A stretch of DNA of 61,198 bases, from NCBI GenBank assembly GCA_016296415.1, contig JAEDJH010000001.1:1-61198 (forward strand). The letters run 5' to 3'. Origin of the DNA: Clostridia bacterium. Its GTDB lineage: Bacteria; Bacillota; Clostridia; Christensenellales; CAG-138. The notes beneath the pieces are model-generated. The model did not search any database. It worked only from the letters and a program-made list of their open reading frames with translations, and was not told the origin of the DNA. A program made the translations under genes and the position numbers. Positions 9,340 to 17,006 of this stretch are shown here, in pieces; within the stretch, counting starts at the first letter, position 1, and each line of letters begins with the position of its first letter.

Positions 9340-9914
9340 AAAGTCAATACACCAAGATGCTCCAGCAGTATCTTCAGACCAATTAAACAAAGGATTATGC
9401 CGGCAATAAGACCGGCTCTTTTTTTGAACATATTTCCAAGGAATTTGCCGAGAAACGCACCGAGGCATGATAGAGTGAAGGTGATTACGCCAATAAGTGC
9501 AATGCCCAGCCACAGCTCCGAGCCCGGGATGGCCAAACTTGCAAAGCTGATACCGACGGCTAAAGCATCAATGCTCGTGGCAACCGCCATGATCAAAAGA
9601 TTGGTTATCGAGAAAGGATCCTTATTTACGGTTTCCTCATCGTTTTTGAACGACTCTACTATCATCTTGAAGCCGATAAAGGCAAGGAGAAGGAAAGCGA
9701 TCCAATGATCGAATGCGCTTATGTATTTGCTTACGCTTGTGCCGAGCAGCCACCCCAAAGTGGGCATGAGTGCCTGAAAGCCGCCAAAAAGCAGCGCCAT
9801 CAGCAGCACCTTCGGAAGCTGAAGCTTCTTTACCGCTATTCCGTTTGTAATGCTGACCGACATTGCGTCCGCCGCCAATGCGAGCGCAGTCAAAACCAAT
9901 GAAATTATATCCAT
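9336..9914 (-). CDS. mntP: MntP-type manganese efflux pump
   Basis: Six-helix inner membrane protein of 192 residues. Two repeated halves carry the acidic motif of the family: ALAADAMSVSI near residue 12 and AVATSIDALAVGISF near residue 111. Glycine-rich helices (LLFGGFQALMPTLGW) also match MntP/YebN. The family exports Mn2+. A GGAG site lies eight bases before the ATG. A yybP-ykoY manganese riboswitch often precedes such genes, but the 107-base leader here does not match it. Confidence 0.92.
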   Translation of the reverse strand: MDIISLVLTALALAADAMSVSITNGIAVKKLQLPKVLLMALLFGGFQALMPTLGWLLGTSVSKYISAFDHWIAFLLLAFIGFKMIVESFKNDEETVNKDPFSITNLLIMAVATSIDALAVGISFASLAIPGSELWLGIALIGVITFTLSCLGAFLGKFLGNMFKKRAGLIAGIILCLIGLKILLEHLGVLTF

Positions 9915-9945
9915 ACAAAAACTCCGTTAAATAATGTATGGTTTA

Positions 9946-9974
9946 ATTTTACAGTATATCCTGCCTCTGCGCAA
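9946..9974 (-). promoter_or_regulatory. Promoter of mntP with overlapping inverted repeats
   Basis: On the minus strand TTGCGC (9974-9969), a 17-base spacer and TAAAAT (9951-9946). The -35 is part of an imperfect hairpin: GCAACAC (9971-9977) faces GTGTCGC (9994-10000), and outside it CCTGCC (9960-9965) faces GGCAGG (10008-10013). This could be an operator or a weak terminator of the recombinase gene. Confidence 0.5.
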
Positions 9975-10021
9975 CACATAACAATGTACTTTCGTGTCGC
10001 AAAGCAAGGCAGGGGAGTGGA

Positions 10022-11089
10022 CTAATCCTCATTGTCGGCTGTGGGGTCGGTGTTTTTGAGCTTGATTACCTCGGCCGCATAGCGTTTTCTGTCCTTCTCG
10101 ATCTCTGCGTAGTGCTTTCGGGTCGTGTTGACGTCTTTATGACCGAGCATATCCGCTACGATGTATATGTCGCCGGTTTTGTTGTACAGCATTGTGCCAT
10201 AGGTGCTTCTGAGCTTATGCGGAGATATTTTTTTAAGCGGCGCGGCGATGGCAGCATACTTTTTTACGAGATTTTCGACCGTTCTGACGTTTATACGCTT
10301 TCTTTGCATCGAAAGGAAGAATGCTTCTTCATGTCCTTCTGCTGGAATTATTCCGCGACGAATCTCCAAATACGCCTCAAGCGCTTCCATGACCTCATCG
10401 CCAAAGGGAAGAATGTCCTGATTGCCGCCTTTTCTGGTTATGACAAACTCTCTGTTTTCTATGTCAATGTCCTGAACATCTATGCCAACAAGCTCGCTTA
10501 TGCGGATTCCGCTGCCCAAAAACAGCGTTAGAATAGCCAAATCACGCACTTTTGTCAGCTCATGATAGCTTTTTTGGCGGCTTGTCAAGCCTTCGCCGTT
10601 TTGTGCCGTTTCGAGTATCTGTTCAATTTCCTTTATATCAAGGCGAATGATGTTCTTTGTGTGGATTTTCGGCGTGTCGATCAAGGCGACGGCATTCCTC
10701 GACAGTTTTTCACGTTTGTAAAAAAATTTGAACAGCGCCCTCAATGCCGACAGCTTTCGTGCTTTTCCGTATTCGGTGTTGGTTCTTATGTTGTCATCGT
10801 CGCCGTAAGCGGTCACGTACGAAAGGAAGCTTTCAAAAACGCTGACCGGCAGCTTGTCCAAAGCATCGAGCGTTATATCCTTTACCGAATTTAACGGCAG
10901 AACCTTTTCGTCGATAAGATAATGCAAAAAAATCTTAACGTCGATAATATAATTAAGGCGTGTCAAGGGCGTTGTGGTATTTTCAACGCCCACGGCAAAC
11001 TCGCTGCAGAACACGGGCAAATCCCTGAGCAGCTCACGAAGCTTGCGAATTATCTTTATATTGCGTTCGGACGAATACAGTTCAGCCAT
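10022..11089 (-). CDS. Tyrosine recombinase, XerC/XerD-like
   Basis: Site-specific recombinase of 355 residues with an N-terminal SAM-like core-binding domain (about 30-135) and a C-terminal catalytic domain. All catalytic residues are visible: R196 (GSGIRISELVG), K220 (TRKGGN), H291 and R294 (SPHKLRSTYG), H317 (LGHKDV) and the nucleophile Y327 (RKHYAE). The length and ordinary chromosomal setting beside rnhA and lexA suggest a resident Xer-type enzyme rather than a phage integrase. That would also explain the missing xerC between trmFO and hslV. No excisionase or attachment repeats are seen nearby. The ATG has GGAGG four bases upstream. Confidence 0.88.
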   Translation of the reverse strand: MAELYSSERNIKIIRKLRELLRDLPVFCSEFAVGVENTTTPLTRLNYIIDVKIFLHYLIDEKVLPLNSVKDITLDALDKLPVSVFESFLSYVTAYGDDDNIRTNTEYGKARKLSALRALFKFFYKREKLSRNAVALIDTPKIHTKNIIRLDIKEIEQILETAQNGEGLTSRQKSYHELTKVRDLAILTLFLGSGIRISELVGIDVQDIDIENREFVITRKGGNQDILPFGDEVMEALEAYLEIRRGIIPAEGHEEAFFLSMQRKRINVRTVENLVKKYAAIAAPLKKISPHKLRSTYGTMLYNKTGDIYIVADMLGHKDVNTTRKHYAEIEKDRKRYAAEVIKLKNTDPTADNED

Positions 11090-11125
11090 AGCGCCTCCAA
11101 TTTCGGTAGGGAAAGTAATGCTTGT

Positions 11126-11166
11126 ATTTTAACATAACTATTCGTAAAAGACAAGTTTTGCGAATA
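11126..11166 (-). promoter_or_regulatory. Recombinase promoter covered by an inverted repeat
   Basis: On the minus strand TTGTCT (11154-11149), a 17-base spacer and TAAAAT (11131-11126). The -35 lies at the centre of an 11-base inverted repeat, TATTCGTAAAA (11139-11149) and TTTTGCGAATA (11156-11166), with a six-base centre and one mismatch. It may be an operator or the rnhA terminator. Confidence 0.55.
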
Positions 11167-11179
11167 ATACTATGTATTT

Positions 11180-11620
11180 TTACTTCATTTCAGTTATGGC
11201 TTGCCTTGCAAGTTTATCGCAAAGGTTGTTAAGCTCATTATCGCTATGTCCGGCAACCTTGATCCATTCTACGTTATGCGTTCTCGTCAGTTCGTACAGC
11301 CGCTGCCAAAGCTCAACGTTTTCAACATTCTTTTTCGCTGCCGTTTTCCAGCCGTTTCTGATCCAATTGTAAATCCAGCCTTTGTTGAAGCCGTTACAAA
11401 GATATGCACTGTCGGAATACAGCTTCGCATCGCATGGCACCTTCAGCGCCTCAAGCGCTCTGATGGCCGCAAGCAGCTCCATGCGATTATTCGTCGTTTC
11501 ACGTTCGGCTCCGCTTATTTGACGGCGGGTATCCTTGTATATCAATACTGCGGCCCAGCCGCCTTTGCCGGGATTTCCCGAGCAAGCTCCATCCGTATAT
11601 ATCTCAACAAGCTTACGCAT
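11180..11620 (-). CDS. rnhA: Ribonuclease HI
   Basis: Cleaves the RNA strand of RNA-DNA hybrids. The 146-residue product begins MRKLVEIYTDGACSGNPGKG and has the four acidic residues of the family: D10, E48 (NNRMELL), D70 (LYSDSAYL) and D135 (NNLCDKLA). GHSDNELNN is the conserved loop. A longer frame begins at 11695, but its extra 25 residues come from the overlapping small gene; the ATG at 11620 matches the family start. It overlaps the end of the upstream gene by eight bases, so the two are likely co-transcribed. Confidence 0.95.
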   Translation of the reverse strand: MRKLVEIYTDGACSGNPGKGGWAAVLIYKDTRRQISGAERETTNNRMELLAAIRALEALKVPCDAKLYSDSAYLCNGFNKGWIYNWIRNGWKTAAKKNVENVELWQRLYELTRTHNVEWIKVAGHSDNELNNLCDKLARQAITEMK

Positions 11621-11837
11621 TCGGATTTTTCTCCGCATTCCGTCTTTTTCGAATGCCGGACACCTTGCGCTCCTGCTTCTGTATAAACTCCGCAAGATTC
11701 AGCGAGCGAAAATTGCCGCTTTCCGCGTCATCAAGGCATTTACAGCAGCTGTCGCAAAGCTTTGTCGGGTCGAGATCGCAATAATCTCCCTCGTCATCCA
11801 TTGCATCTCTATGATTATATATTATATTGTTTTCCAT
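11613..11837 (-). CDS. Small Cys-rich acidic protein of unknown function
   Basis: A 74-residue protein with a compact cysteine cluster (YCDLDPTKLCDSCCKCLDD, about residues 19-37) in an acidic first half, and a basic tail. The pattern suggests metal or Fe-S binding; I do not recognise a named family with certainty. A strong GGAGG site lies five bases before the ATG. It is transcribed away from lexA across a 95-base shared promoter region and overlaps rnhA, so it could be co-regulated with the SOS response. Function unknown. Confidence 0.75.
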   Translation of the reverse strand: MENNIIYNHRDAMDDEGDYCDLDPTKLCDSCCKCLDDAESGNFRSLNLAEFIQKQERKVSGIRKRRNAEKNPNA

Positions 11838-11862
11838 TTTTCCTCCGTTTTATGCACATTAT

Positions 11863-11903
11863 GCAAACGTTTGTTTGCTTTTTACCTTTATATAATGTAT
11901 AAT
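11863..11903 (+). promoter_or_regulatory. lexA promoter with LexA-like operator
   Basis: GCAAAC, four bases, GTTTGC (11863-11878) is a perfect inverted repeat of the same form as the Gram-positive LexA box (GAAC N4 GTTC core). It overlaps the -35 (TTGCTT, 11875-11880) of a promoter whose -10 is TATAAT at 11898-11903, spacing 17. This position predicts lexA autorepression and may also affect the divergent small gene. Confidence 0.7.
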
Positions 11904-11932
11904 ACACCAAATAACAGACGAATGGAAGCAAA

Positions 11933-12580
11933 ATGAGCAGTCTATCCAAGCGCCAGCGTGCAATATACGAATTTATAACCGAGTACATGAACGCCCATAC
12001 CTACCCGCCTACCGTGCGGGAGATAATGAAGGCGGTTTCGTTAAAATCAACTTCCACCGTGCATACGCATTTGAAGGTTCTGCAAAAGCTCGGTTTGATT
12101 GAGATGTCTCCGCAAAAGCAGCGCACTATTTCTCTAAAAAATCATTCTGTAACCAGCGATGAAGGTAATTCAAACGAAAAACCGTCTGATGCGCTTGTTC
12201 CCACGCCGCTTATAGGAACCGTGGCGGCAGGTACGCCAATATTTGCATTCGACAATGTTGTGGACGTTTTCAGACTGCCATCGTCCCTTCTTCACGGCGC
12301 CGACGAAAATGAGGTTTTTATGCTCACCGTCAAGGGCACAAGCATGATCGAGGCGGGCATAAACGACGGCGACATGATAATCGTACACAAGGGTATTTCC
12401 GCATCAAACGGCGAAATCGTCGTTGTGCGCCTTGATGATGATGCCACCGTAAAGCGCTTTTACGATGAGGGCGACCATATAAGGCTTCAGCCGGAAAACT
12501 CACAAATGAGCCCGATAATCGTTCCCAAACAGGATATAAATATTGTCGGCAAAGTTATCGGCCTTATCCGTCGGTATTAA
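11933..12580 (+). CDS. lexA: LexA repressor
   Basis: SOS repressor of 215 residues. The winged-helix DNA-binding domain is at about 1-70 (TVREIMKAVSLKSTSTVHTH). The self-cleavage domain follows: scissile A99-G100 in TVAAGTP, catalytic S137 in GTSMIEAGI and K174 in ATVKRFY. All are intact, so RecA-stimulated autocleavage is expected. Its stop shares the palindrome TTAA with the stop of the convergent gene. Confidence 0.96.
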   Translation: MSSLSKRQRAIYEFITEYMNAHTYPPTVREIMKAVSLKSTSTVHTHLKVLQKLGLIEMSPQKQRTISLKNHSVTSDEGNSNEKPSDALVPTPLIGTVAAGTPIFAFDNVVDVFRLPSSLLHGADENEVFMLTVKGTSMIEAGINDGDMIIVHKGISASNGEIVVVRLDDDATVKRFYDEGDHIRLQPENSQMSPIIVPKQDINIVGKVIGLIRRY

Positions 12581-13848
12581 ATTCGTATGCTTCCGTTTCT
12601 AATCATGGAATGAATGACCCTTGAAACCGCTATTTTTCCGTGGGAGTACGTCAAGCCGCCCTGTATGTAAGCCGTGTAAGGCTCCCTTATCGGGCCGTCT
12701 GCGCTGAGCTCTATCGAAGCGCCTTGTATGAACGTACCTGCAGCCATAATCACCTGATCGTTGTAACCGGGCATATCCCAAGGCTCGGGGACCACATATC
12801 CGTCCACGGGCGATGCAGCCTGTATAGCCCTGCAAAATTCAACCAAATCCTGTGCCGTGTTAAACCTAAGTGCCTGTACAATGTCCGAGCGGACGGAGTT
12901 GCTTGCCGGCATTGTAGTCAGCTTCAGCCTCTCAAACACCCGTGCAAACAAAACTGCGGTTTTAAGCGCCTGCGCCGTAACGTGAGGAGCAAGGAACAGC
13001 CCTTGATAAAACTGGGTATAGCCTGCAGCGTAGGATCCGATCTCTCTCCCCGTCCCAGGAACGGTAAGCCTTGCTGCGATCCGTTCAATGAGGTCTCCTC
13101 TGCCTGCGATATAGCCCCCTGTGGGCGCAATGCCGCCACCGGGGTTTTTAATCAGCGAACCGATTATTATATCCGCCCCGAAGCTTGACGGTTCGGTCTC
13201 AAGTGTAAATTCGCCGTAGCAGTTATCGACAACGATAATCGCATCATTTTTAATGCGTTTTACTGCATCGAAAACGGGTTTCATACTCTCGGGAGCGATG
13301 GCCTCTCGCCAAGCATAGCCCCTTGAGCGCTGGACATATACGACCTTTACGTTCTCAAGGCGATTTAATGCGGTCTCAATACCATTCAAATCGAAGCTGC
13401 CGTCCTGATTCAAGTCAACCTGCTCGTAGATAACGCCGTTTCTTATCAGGGAATTTGGCTGTGGGTTGTCATCCAGCCCTATCGCAGTCTCCAGAGTGTC
13501 ATACGGTCTGCCGGAAACGGCAAGCATCACGTCACCGCTCTCCAAAAGCCCTGCCAGTGCAGTAAATATGGCATGGGTCCCCGAAGCAAAAGTGGGTCTT
13601 ACAAGGGCGTCCTCACAAAAAAGTGATTTCGCAAACACGCGATCAAGCGTATCACGACCTATATCGTCATAGCCGTAGCCTGCCGTCTGTGCAAAGTGTC
13701 TGGCACTCACCTTTTCCGAGCAAAAAGCGTTCAGCACACGCTCCTGGTTTACATACTCAATTTCTTCTATCCTGTCAAAAACCGTTCTCAGCTCACGCTC
13801 CGTTTCATTTATGAATCGGGCGACCTTACGCATCGTTTCTTCGTTCAT
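12577..13848 (-). CDS. PLP-dependent enzyme, YnbB/aluminum-resistance family
   Basis: Fold-type I PLP protein of 423 residues, family Alum_res (YnbB), related to cystathionine- and methionine-gamma-lyases. The PLP lysine is K234 (GSLIKNPGGG), D208 lies in VVDNCYGE, and PTFASGTHAIFTAL is the phosphate-binding region. The true substrate of this family is not established as far as I know. In Bacillus ynbB lies near miaA and hfq, and here it follows hfq by 18 bases with an AAAGGAAAG site, so it is the last gene of the miaB-mutS-mutL-miaA-hfq operon. It ends tail to tail with lexA, with a four-base overlap. Confidence 0.87.
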   Translation of the reverse strand: MNEETMRKVARFINETERELRTVFDRIEEIEYVNQERVLNAFCSEKVSARHFAQTAGYGYDDIGRDTLDRVFAKSLFCEDALVRPTFASGTHAIFTALAGLLESGDVMLAVSGRPYDTLETAIGLDDNPQPNSLIRNGVIYEQVDLNQDGSFDLNGIETALNRLENVKVVYVQRSRGYAWREAIAPESMKPVFDAVKRIKNDAIIVVDNCYGEFTLETEPSSFGADIIIGSLIKNPGGGIAPTGGYIAGRGDLIERIAARLTVPGTGREIGSYAAGYTQFYQGLFLAPHVTAQALKTAVLFARVFERLKLTTMPASNSVRSDIVQALRFNTAQDLVEFCRAIQAASPVDGYVVPEPWDMPGYNDQVIMAAGTFIQGASIELSADGPIREPYTAYIQGGLTYSHGKIAVSRVIHSMIRNGSIRI

Positions 13849-13866
13849 TATTCTTTCCTTTCAGCT

Positions 13867-14085
13867 TTATTCCGACAAGTCAACCGGATACTTGGGGATT
13901 ATCGAGGATACGGCATGCTTGTATATGAGCATTTGTCTGCCCTCCGAAGTAATCGCAAGTATCACAAAGTTGTCAAAGCTCACTATCAAAGCCTCGTTAA
14001 TCTGGAAACCGTTGACGGTGATTATACTGCAGGGCTCCTTGCTCTGCCTTAGCTTGTTTAAAAAAGCATCCTGTATGTTTTTCAT
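13867..14085 (-). CDS. hfq: RNA chaperone Hfq, diverged
   Basis: A 72-residue Sm-like protein. The start KNIQDAFLNKLRQSKEPCSI matches the Hfq Sm1 region, SFDNFVIL is the conserved centre, and YKHAVSSIIP is the Sm2 motif. The middle is unusual: where most Hfq proteins have VNGIKLQGQI, this one has VNGFQINEALI, without the conserved glycine of the second strand. The start overlaps the miaA stop by ATGA. Position after miaA is the classical one. It probably forms a hexamer that binds small RNAs and A-rich or U-rich tails, but the altered loop may change binding. Confidence 0.9.
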   Translation of the reverse strand: MKNIQDAFLNKLRQSKEPCSIITVNGFQINEALIVSFDNFVILAITSEGRQMLIYKHAVSSIIPKYPVDLSE

Positions 14086-15041
14086 TCACGTTTCTCGCTT
14101 TCTGTAAGCAATTTTATTGCATGTTCCTGCATTTTGACAGGATCGGTAAACTCCGCCGCATCTATCCAGCGTATGCGTTTATCACGTTTGAACCACGTTA
14201 TTTGGCGCTTTGCGTATCTGCGTGTTTCACGCTTGATGGTTTCAATCGCTTCATCATGGCTGTAAATGCCATTGCGATATGCAATAAGCTGTTTATAGCC
14301 AATGCCCTGCATCGCAGGCAGCGCAGGGTCGTAACCCTTCCCAATCAGTCTGTCAACCTCGTTCAGCAGACCGTTTTCAAGCATGCGGTCAACCCTCTTG
14401 TTTATCCTTTCATACAGAAGCTCTCTCGGCATCGTTATGCCGATTATGCTTGCATCGTAAGGGCATTCGTTGTTTTGAGTGTTTGCAAAGTCATTGCCGA
14501 ATGCAGACAGCGGTCTGCCTGTTTGTACAAACACTTCAAGCGCCCGAACAAGGCGTTTTGTGTCGTTCGGGTGCAGCCTGTCGGCGGTAACGGGATCGAC
14601 CTCCCGAAGCCTTCCGTGCAAGATCCCCGGCTGTGAAGCCTCCAATGCGTTAAGCTCCGCCCTCAGCTCGTCATTCGGCTCAACCTCGGTAAAGCCAAGC
14701 GGGAAAATCAGCGAGTTTATGTACAAACCCGTTCCTCCGACAATAAGCGGCTTTTTGCCTTTTGCATATATTTCCTCTATACAGCGCTCGGCAGCGGCTC
14801 TGAACTTTGTTACGTTAAAAGTGCCGTCCGATGGTGGAACGAAGTCCAAAAGATGATGCGTAACGCCGTTCATTTCAGGGACAGTCGGTTTTGCCGTGCC
14901 GATATTCATTTCGGTATATATCTGCATGGAATCCGCTGAAATAATTTCCGCATCCATAGCTCTTGCACAGGCGATAGACAATGCGGTTTTTCCGCTTGCC
15001 GTAGGTCCCACTATAATGTAGATATGCTTTTTCGCCATCAT
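14082..15041 (-). CDS. miaA: tRNA dimethylallyltransferase
   Basis: Transfers a dimethylallyl group to A37 of tRNAs that read UNN codons, the first step before MiaB. The P-loop GPTASGKT is at about 12-19, followed by ISADSMQIYTEMNIGTAKP, the DMAPP- and tRNA-binding block, and VGGTGLYI. Length 319. Two starts are possible: the ATG at 15041, which overlaps the mutL stop by ATGA, or the next ATG at 15038. Placed between mutL and hfq in one operon. Confidence 0.96.
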   Translation of the reverse strand: MMAKKHIYIIVGPTASGKTALSIACARAMDAEIISADSMQIYTEMNIGTAKPTVPEMNGVTHHLLDFVPPSDGTFNVTKFRAAAERCIEEIYAKGKKPLIVGGTGLYINSLIFPLGFTEVEPNDELRAELNALEASQPGILHGRLREVDPVTADRLHPNDTKRLVRALEVFVQTGRPLSAFGNDFANTQNNECPYDASIIGITMPRELLYERINKRVDRMLENGLLNEVDRLIGKGYDPALPAMQGIGYKQLIAYRNGIYSHDEAIETIKRETRRYAKRQITWFKRDKRIRWIDAAEFTDPVKMQEHAIKLLTESEKRE

Positions 15042-17005
15042 ACTATCCTCTTAAAGAGTTTTTCTATGTCACGCTTTGATATTTTGACCATAACAGGTCT
15101 GCCGTGCGGGCAGGTAAGCGGAACCCCGTCCTTTTCATAGTATTCCAAAAGCGCCCTTGCCTCCTGCTCCGTTATCGCCGTCGAGACCTTTACCGCCTTT
15201 TTGCACGCAAGCTGCATAAGCTCATTGCGTTTGATCTCGGTATTGGTTGCCCGTCCGTGTGTCATCAATGCGCTTATTGCGGCGCTGAAAAACTCCATCG
15301 CCTGTACCTTGTCCAGTATGTAGGGCACAGCCTTTACGGAAACAGACATCGTGCCGAAATCCTCAATTTCAAAGCCCAGCTCCTCGAAAATCTCCGCATT
15401 CTGCCGGTAGGTTGCATATTCATTGGGGTCGAGAGTAGCGTGCTGACTTATTAAAAGCAGTTGGCTTCTGGCGGTAAGCTCGGTGTTGTTCAGTTTTTCA
15501 TAAAGCATTCTTTCATGCGCAGCGTGCTGATCAATTAAAAAAATATTATTTCCCTGTTGAATGATCCAGTATCCGCTAAAAATATTACCTACCAACCTGT
15601 ATTCGTCAGCTTGCAGCAGTATTTTCTCCTGAATCGGAAGTACTTCCGACGCCTTGACGGCTTCTTTTTTCGAAATACTTGTCTGTTTCACTTCTTGAAT
15701 CGGCGGTTTATGAGTTATCCCTTCGGCAGGCGGTCTTTGTTCATTTATTGTATTTTCCGTATGAGAAACGTTCAAATCAGTATTCATTTCAAACGGCAAA
15801 GCGAAAGATGGAGATTTCTCACCAAATCCGCTTACAGGCATGCTCTCCGCATTGCGAAAAATTTCCTTGCCGCAGTCACGAACAAACGCACGCCCTCCCC
15901 CGTGCTTTTCCACAGGTTTTTCCACAATGACCGACGCCTTTGTCTCGCATTTAATGTGTTGGGGTAATTCGGCGGCGTTTTGATGAATAATTCTGTCCAA
16001 ATTCGCAGACAGTATTCCCGAGGTTTCCGTAAGCGCCCTTTTCACGGCACTTACAAGCGCATTTTCAACCCTCATCTCGTCCCTGAAGCGCACGTCTATT
16101 TTGTTCGGATGTACGTTTACGTCAATTTCCGAGCTGCTCAGCTTCATATTTATCACCGCAAATGGAAATTGCCCCTTCATCGCCCTTGTATCAAAGGCTC
16201 GCTGAAGTGCGTAAGAAAGCTTTGCGGATTTAATATAGCGTCCATTCACAAAAAGAGATTGCTTTTGCCTGCTTGCCTGCAAAATTGTTTCATTCCCAAC
16301 ATAGCCGTCGATCAAGACATAGCCGTCATCGTATGAAACAGCACAAAGTTTGTCCAGTGTTTCTTTGCCGTAAACAGTGTATATGGCCGAGGTCAGTTTG
16401 CCGTCTCCGAGACTGTGATATATCGTTTTTCCGTCTTGAATGAGCTTTATCGAAATATCGGGTCGTGCCAGTATGAGCCTTGACACATAATCGGCTATAA
16501 AAGCATTTTCGCTTCTCTGTGATTTTAGAAACTTTCTTCTTGCAGGAACATTATAAAACAAATCCCTGACCTCGATAGTTGTGCCGTCAAGACAGCCGCA
16601 TTGTGAGTTTTCCTTTATCTCGCCGGCGTCTATCGAAACAAGCGTACCGTAGTCGCTGTCCTTGGTGCGGGTGCGCATGGTGACTTTTGAAACGGCAGCA
16701 ACGGAAGCAAGCGCCTCGCCCCTAAAGCCAAGCGTTTCGATTCGCATCAAATCTTCAGAGCTTCTTATCTTGCTTGTAGCATGGCGTTCGAACGCAACGG
16801 GTGCGTCGTCGGCGTCAATTCCGTGCCCATTGTCGGTTATGCGGATATACTCAACTCCACCCCCGTCCGTTTCAATGGTCACGGAGGAGCATTTTGCGTC
16901 GATAGAGTTTTCCACAAGCTCCTTTACAACCGAGGCAGGTCTCTCGACCACCTCACCGGCCGCAATTTGGTTGGCAACATTTTGCTCCAAAAGTCTGATT
17001 TTCAT
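15038..17005 (-). CDS. mutL: DNA mismatch repair protein MutL with endonuclease motif
   Basis: GHKL ATPase of mismatch repair. N-terminal motifs ELVENSIDA, DNGHGI and GFRGEALASV are intact. The C-terminal half carries DQHAAHERMLYE, the metal-binding endonuclease motif DQHAxxExxxxE, and CPHGRP close to the end. MutL proteins with these motifs nick the DNA themselves and do not need MutH. A weakly conserved linker spans about residues 340-455. Length 655. It starts one base after the mutS stop. Confidence 0.96.
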   Translation of the reverse strand: MKIRLLEQNVANQIAAGEVVERPASVVKELVENSIDAKCSSVTIETDGGGVEYIRITDNGHGIDADDAPVAFERHATSKIRSSEDLMRIETLGFRGEALASVAAVSKVTMRTRTKDSDYGTLVSIDAGEIKENSQCGCLDGTTIEVRDLFYNVPARRKFLKSQRSENAFIADYVSRLILARPDISIKLIQDGKTIYHSLGDGKLTSAIYTVYGKETLDKLCAVSYDDGYVLIDGYVGNETILQASRQKQSLFVNGRYIKSAKLSYALQRAFDTRAMKGQFPFAVINMKLSSSEIDVNVHPNKIDVRFRDEMRVENALVSAVKRALTETSGILSANLDRIIHQNAAELPQHIKCETKASVIVEKPVEKHGGGRAFVRDCGKEIFRNAESMPVSGFGEKSPSFALPFEMNTDLNVSHTENTINEQRPPAEGITHKPPIQEVKQTSISKKEAVKASEVLPIQEKILLQADEYRLVGNIFSGYWIIQQGNNIFLIDQHAAHERMLYEKLNNTELTARSQLLLISQHATLDPNEYATYRQNAEIFEELGFEIEDFGTMSVSVKAVPYILDKVQAMEFFSAAISALMTHGRATNTEIKRNELMQLACKKAVKVSTAITEQEARALLEYYEKDGVPLTCPHGRPVMVKISKRDIEKLFKRIV

Positions 17006-17006
17006 A

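Noticed and set aside
9915..10021. yybP-ykoY manganese riboswitch before mntP
   Set aside because: The leader is short and lacks the conserved aptamer blocks; only a simple hairpin around the promoter is seen.
10022..11089. Phage or element integrase
   Set aside because: Neighbours are housekeeping genes, no attachment repeats or excisionase are seen, and the protein looks Xer-like.
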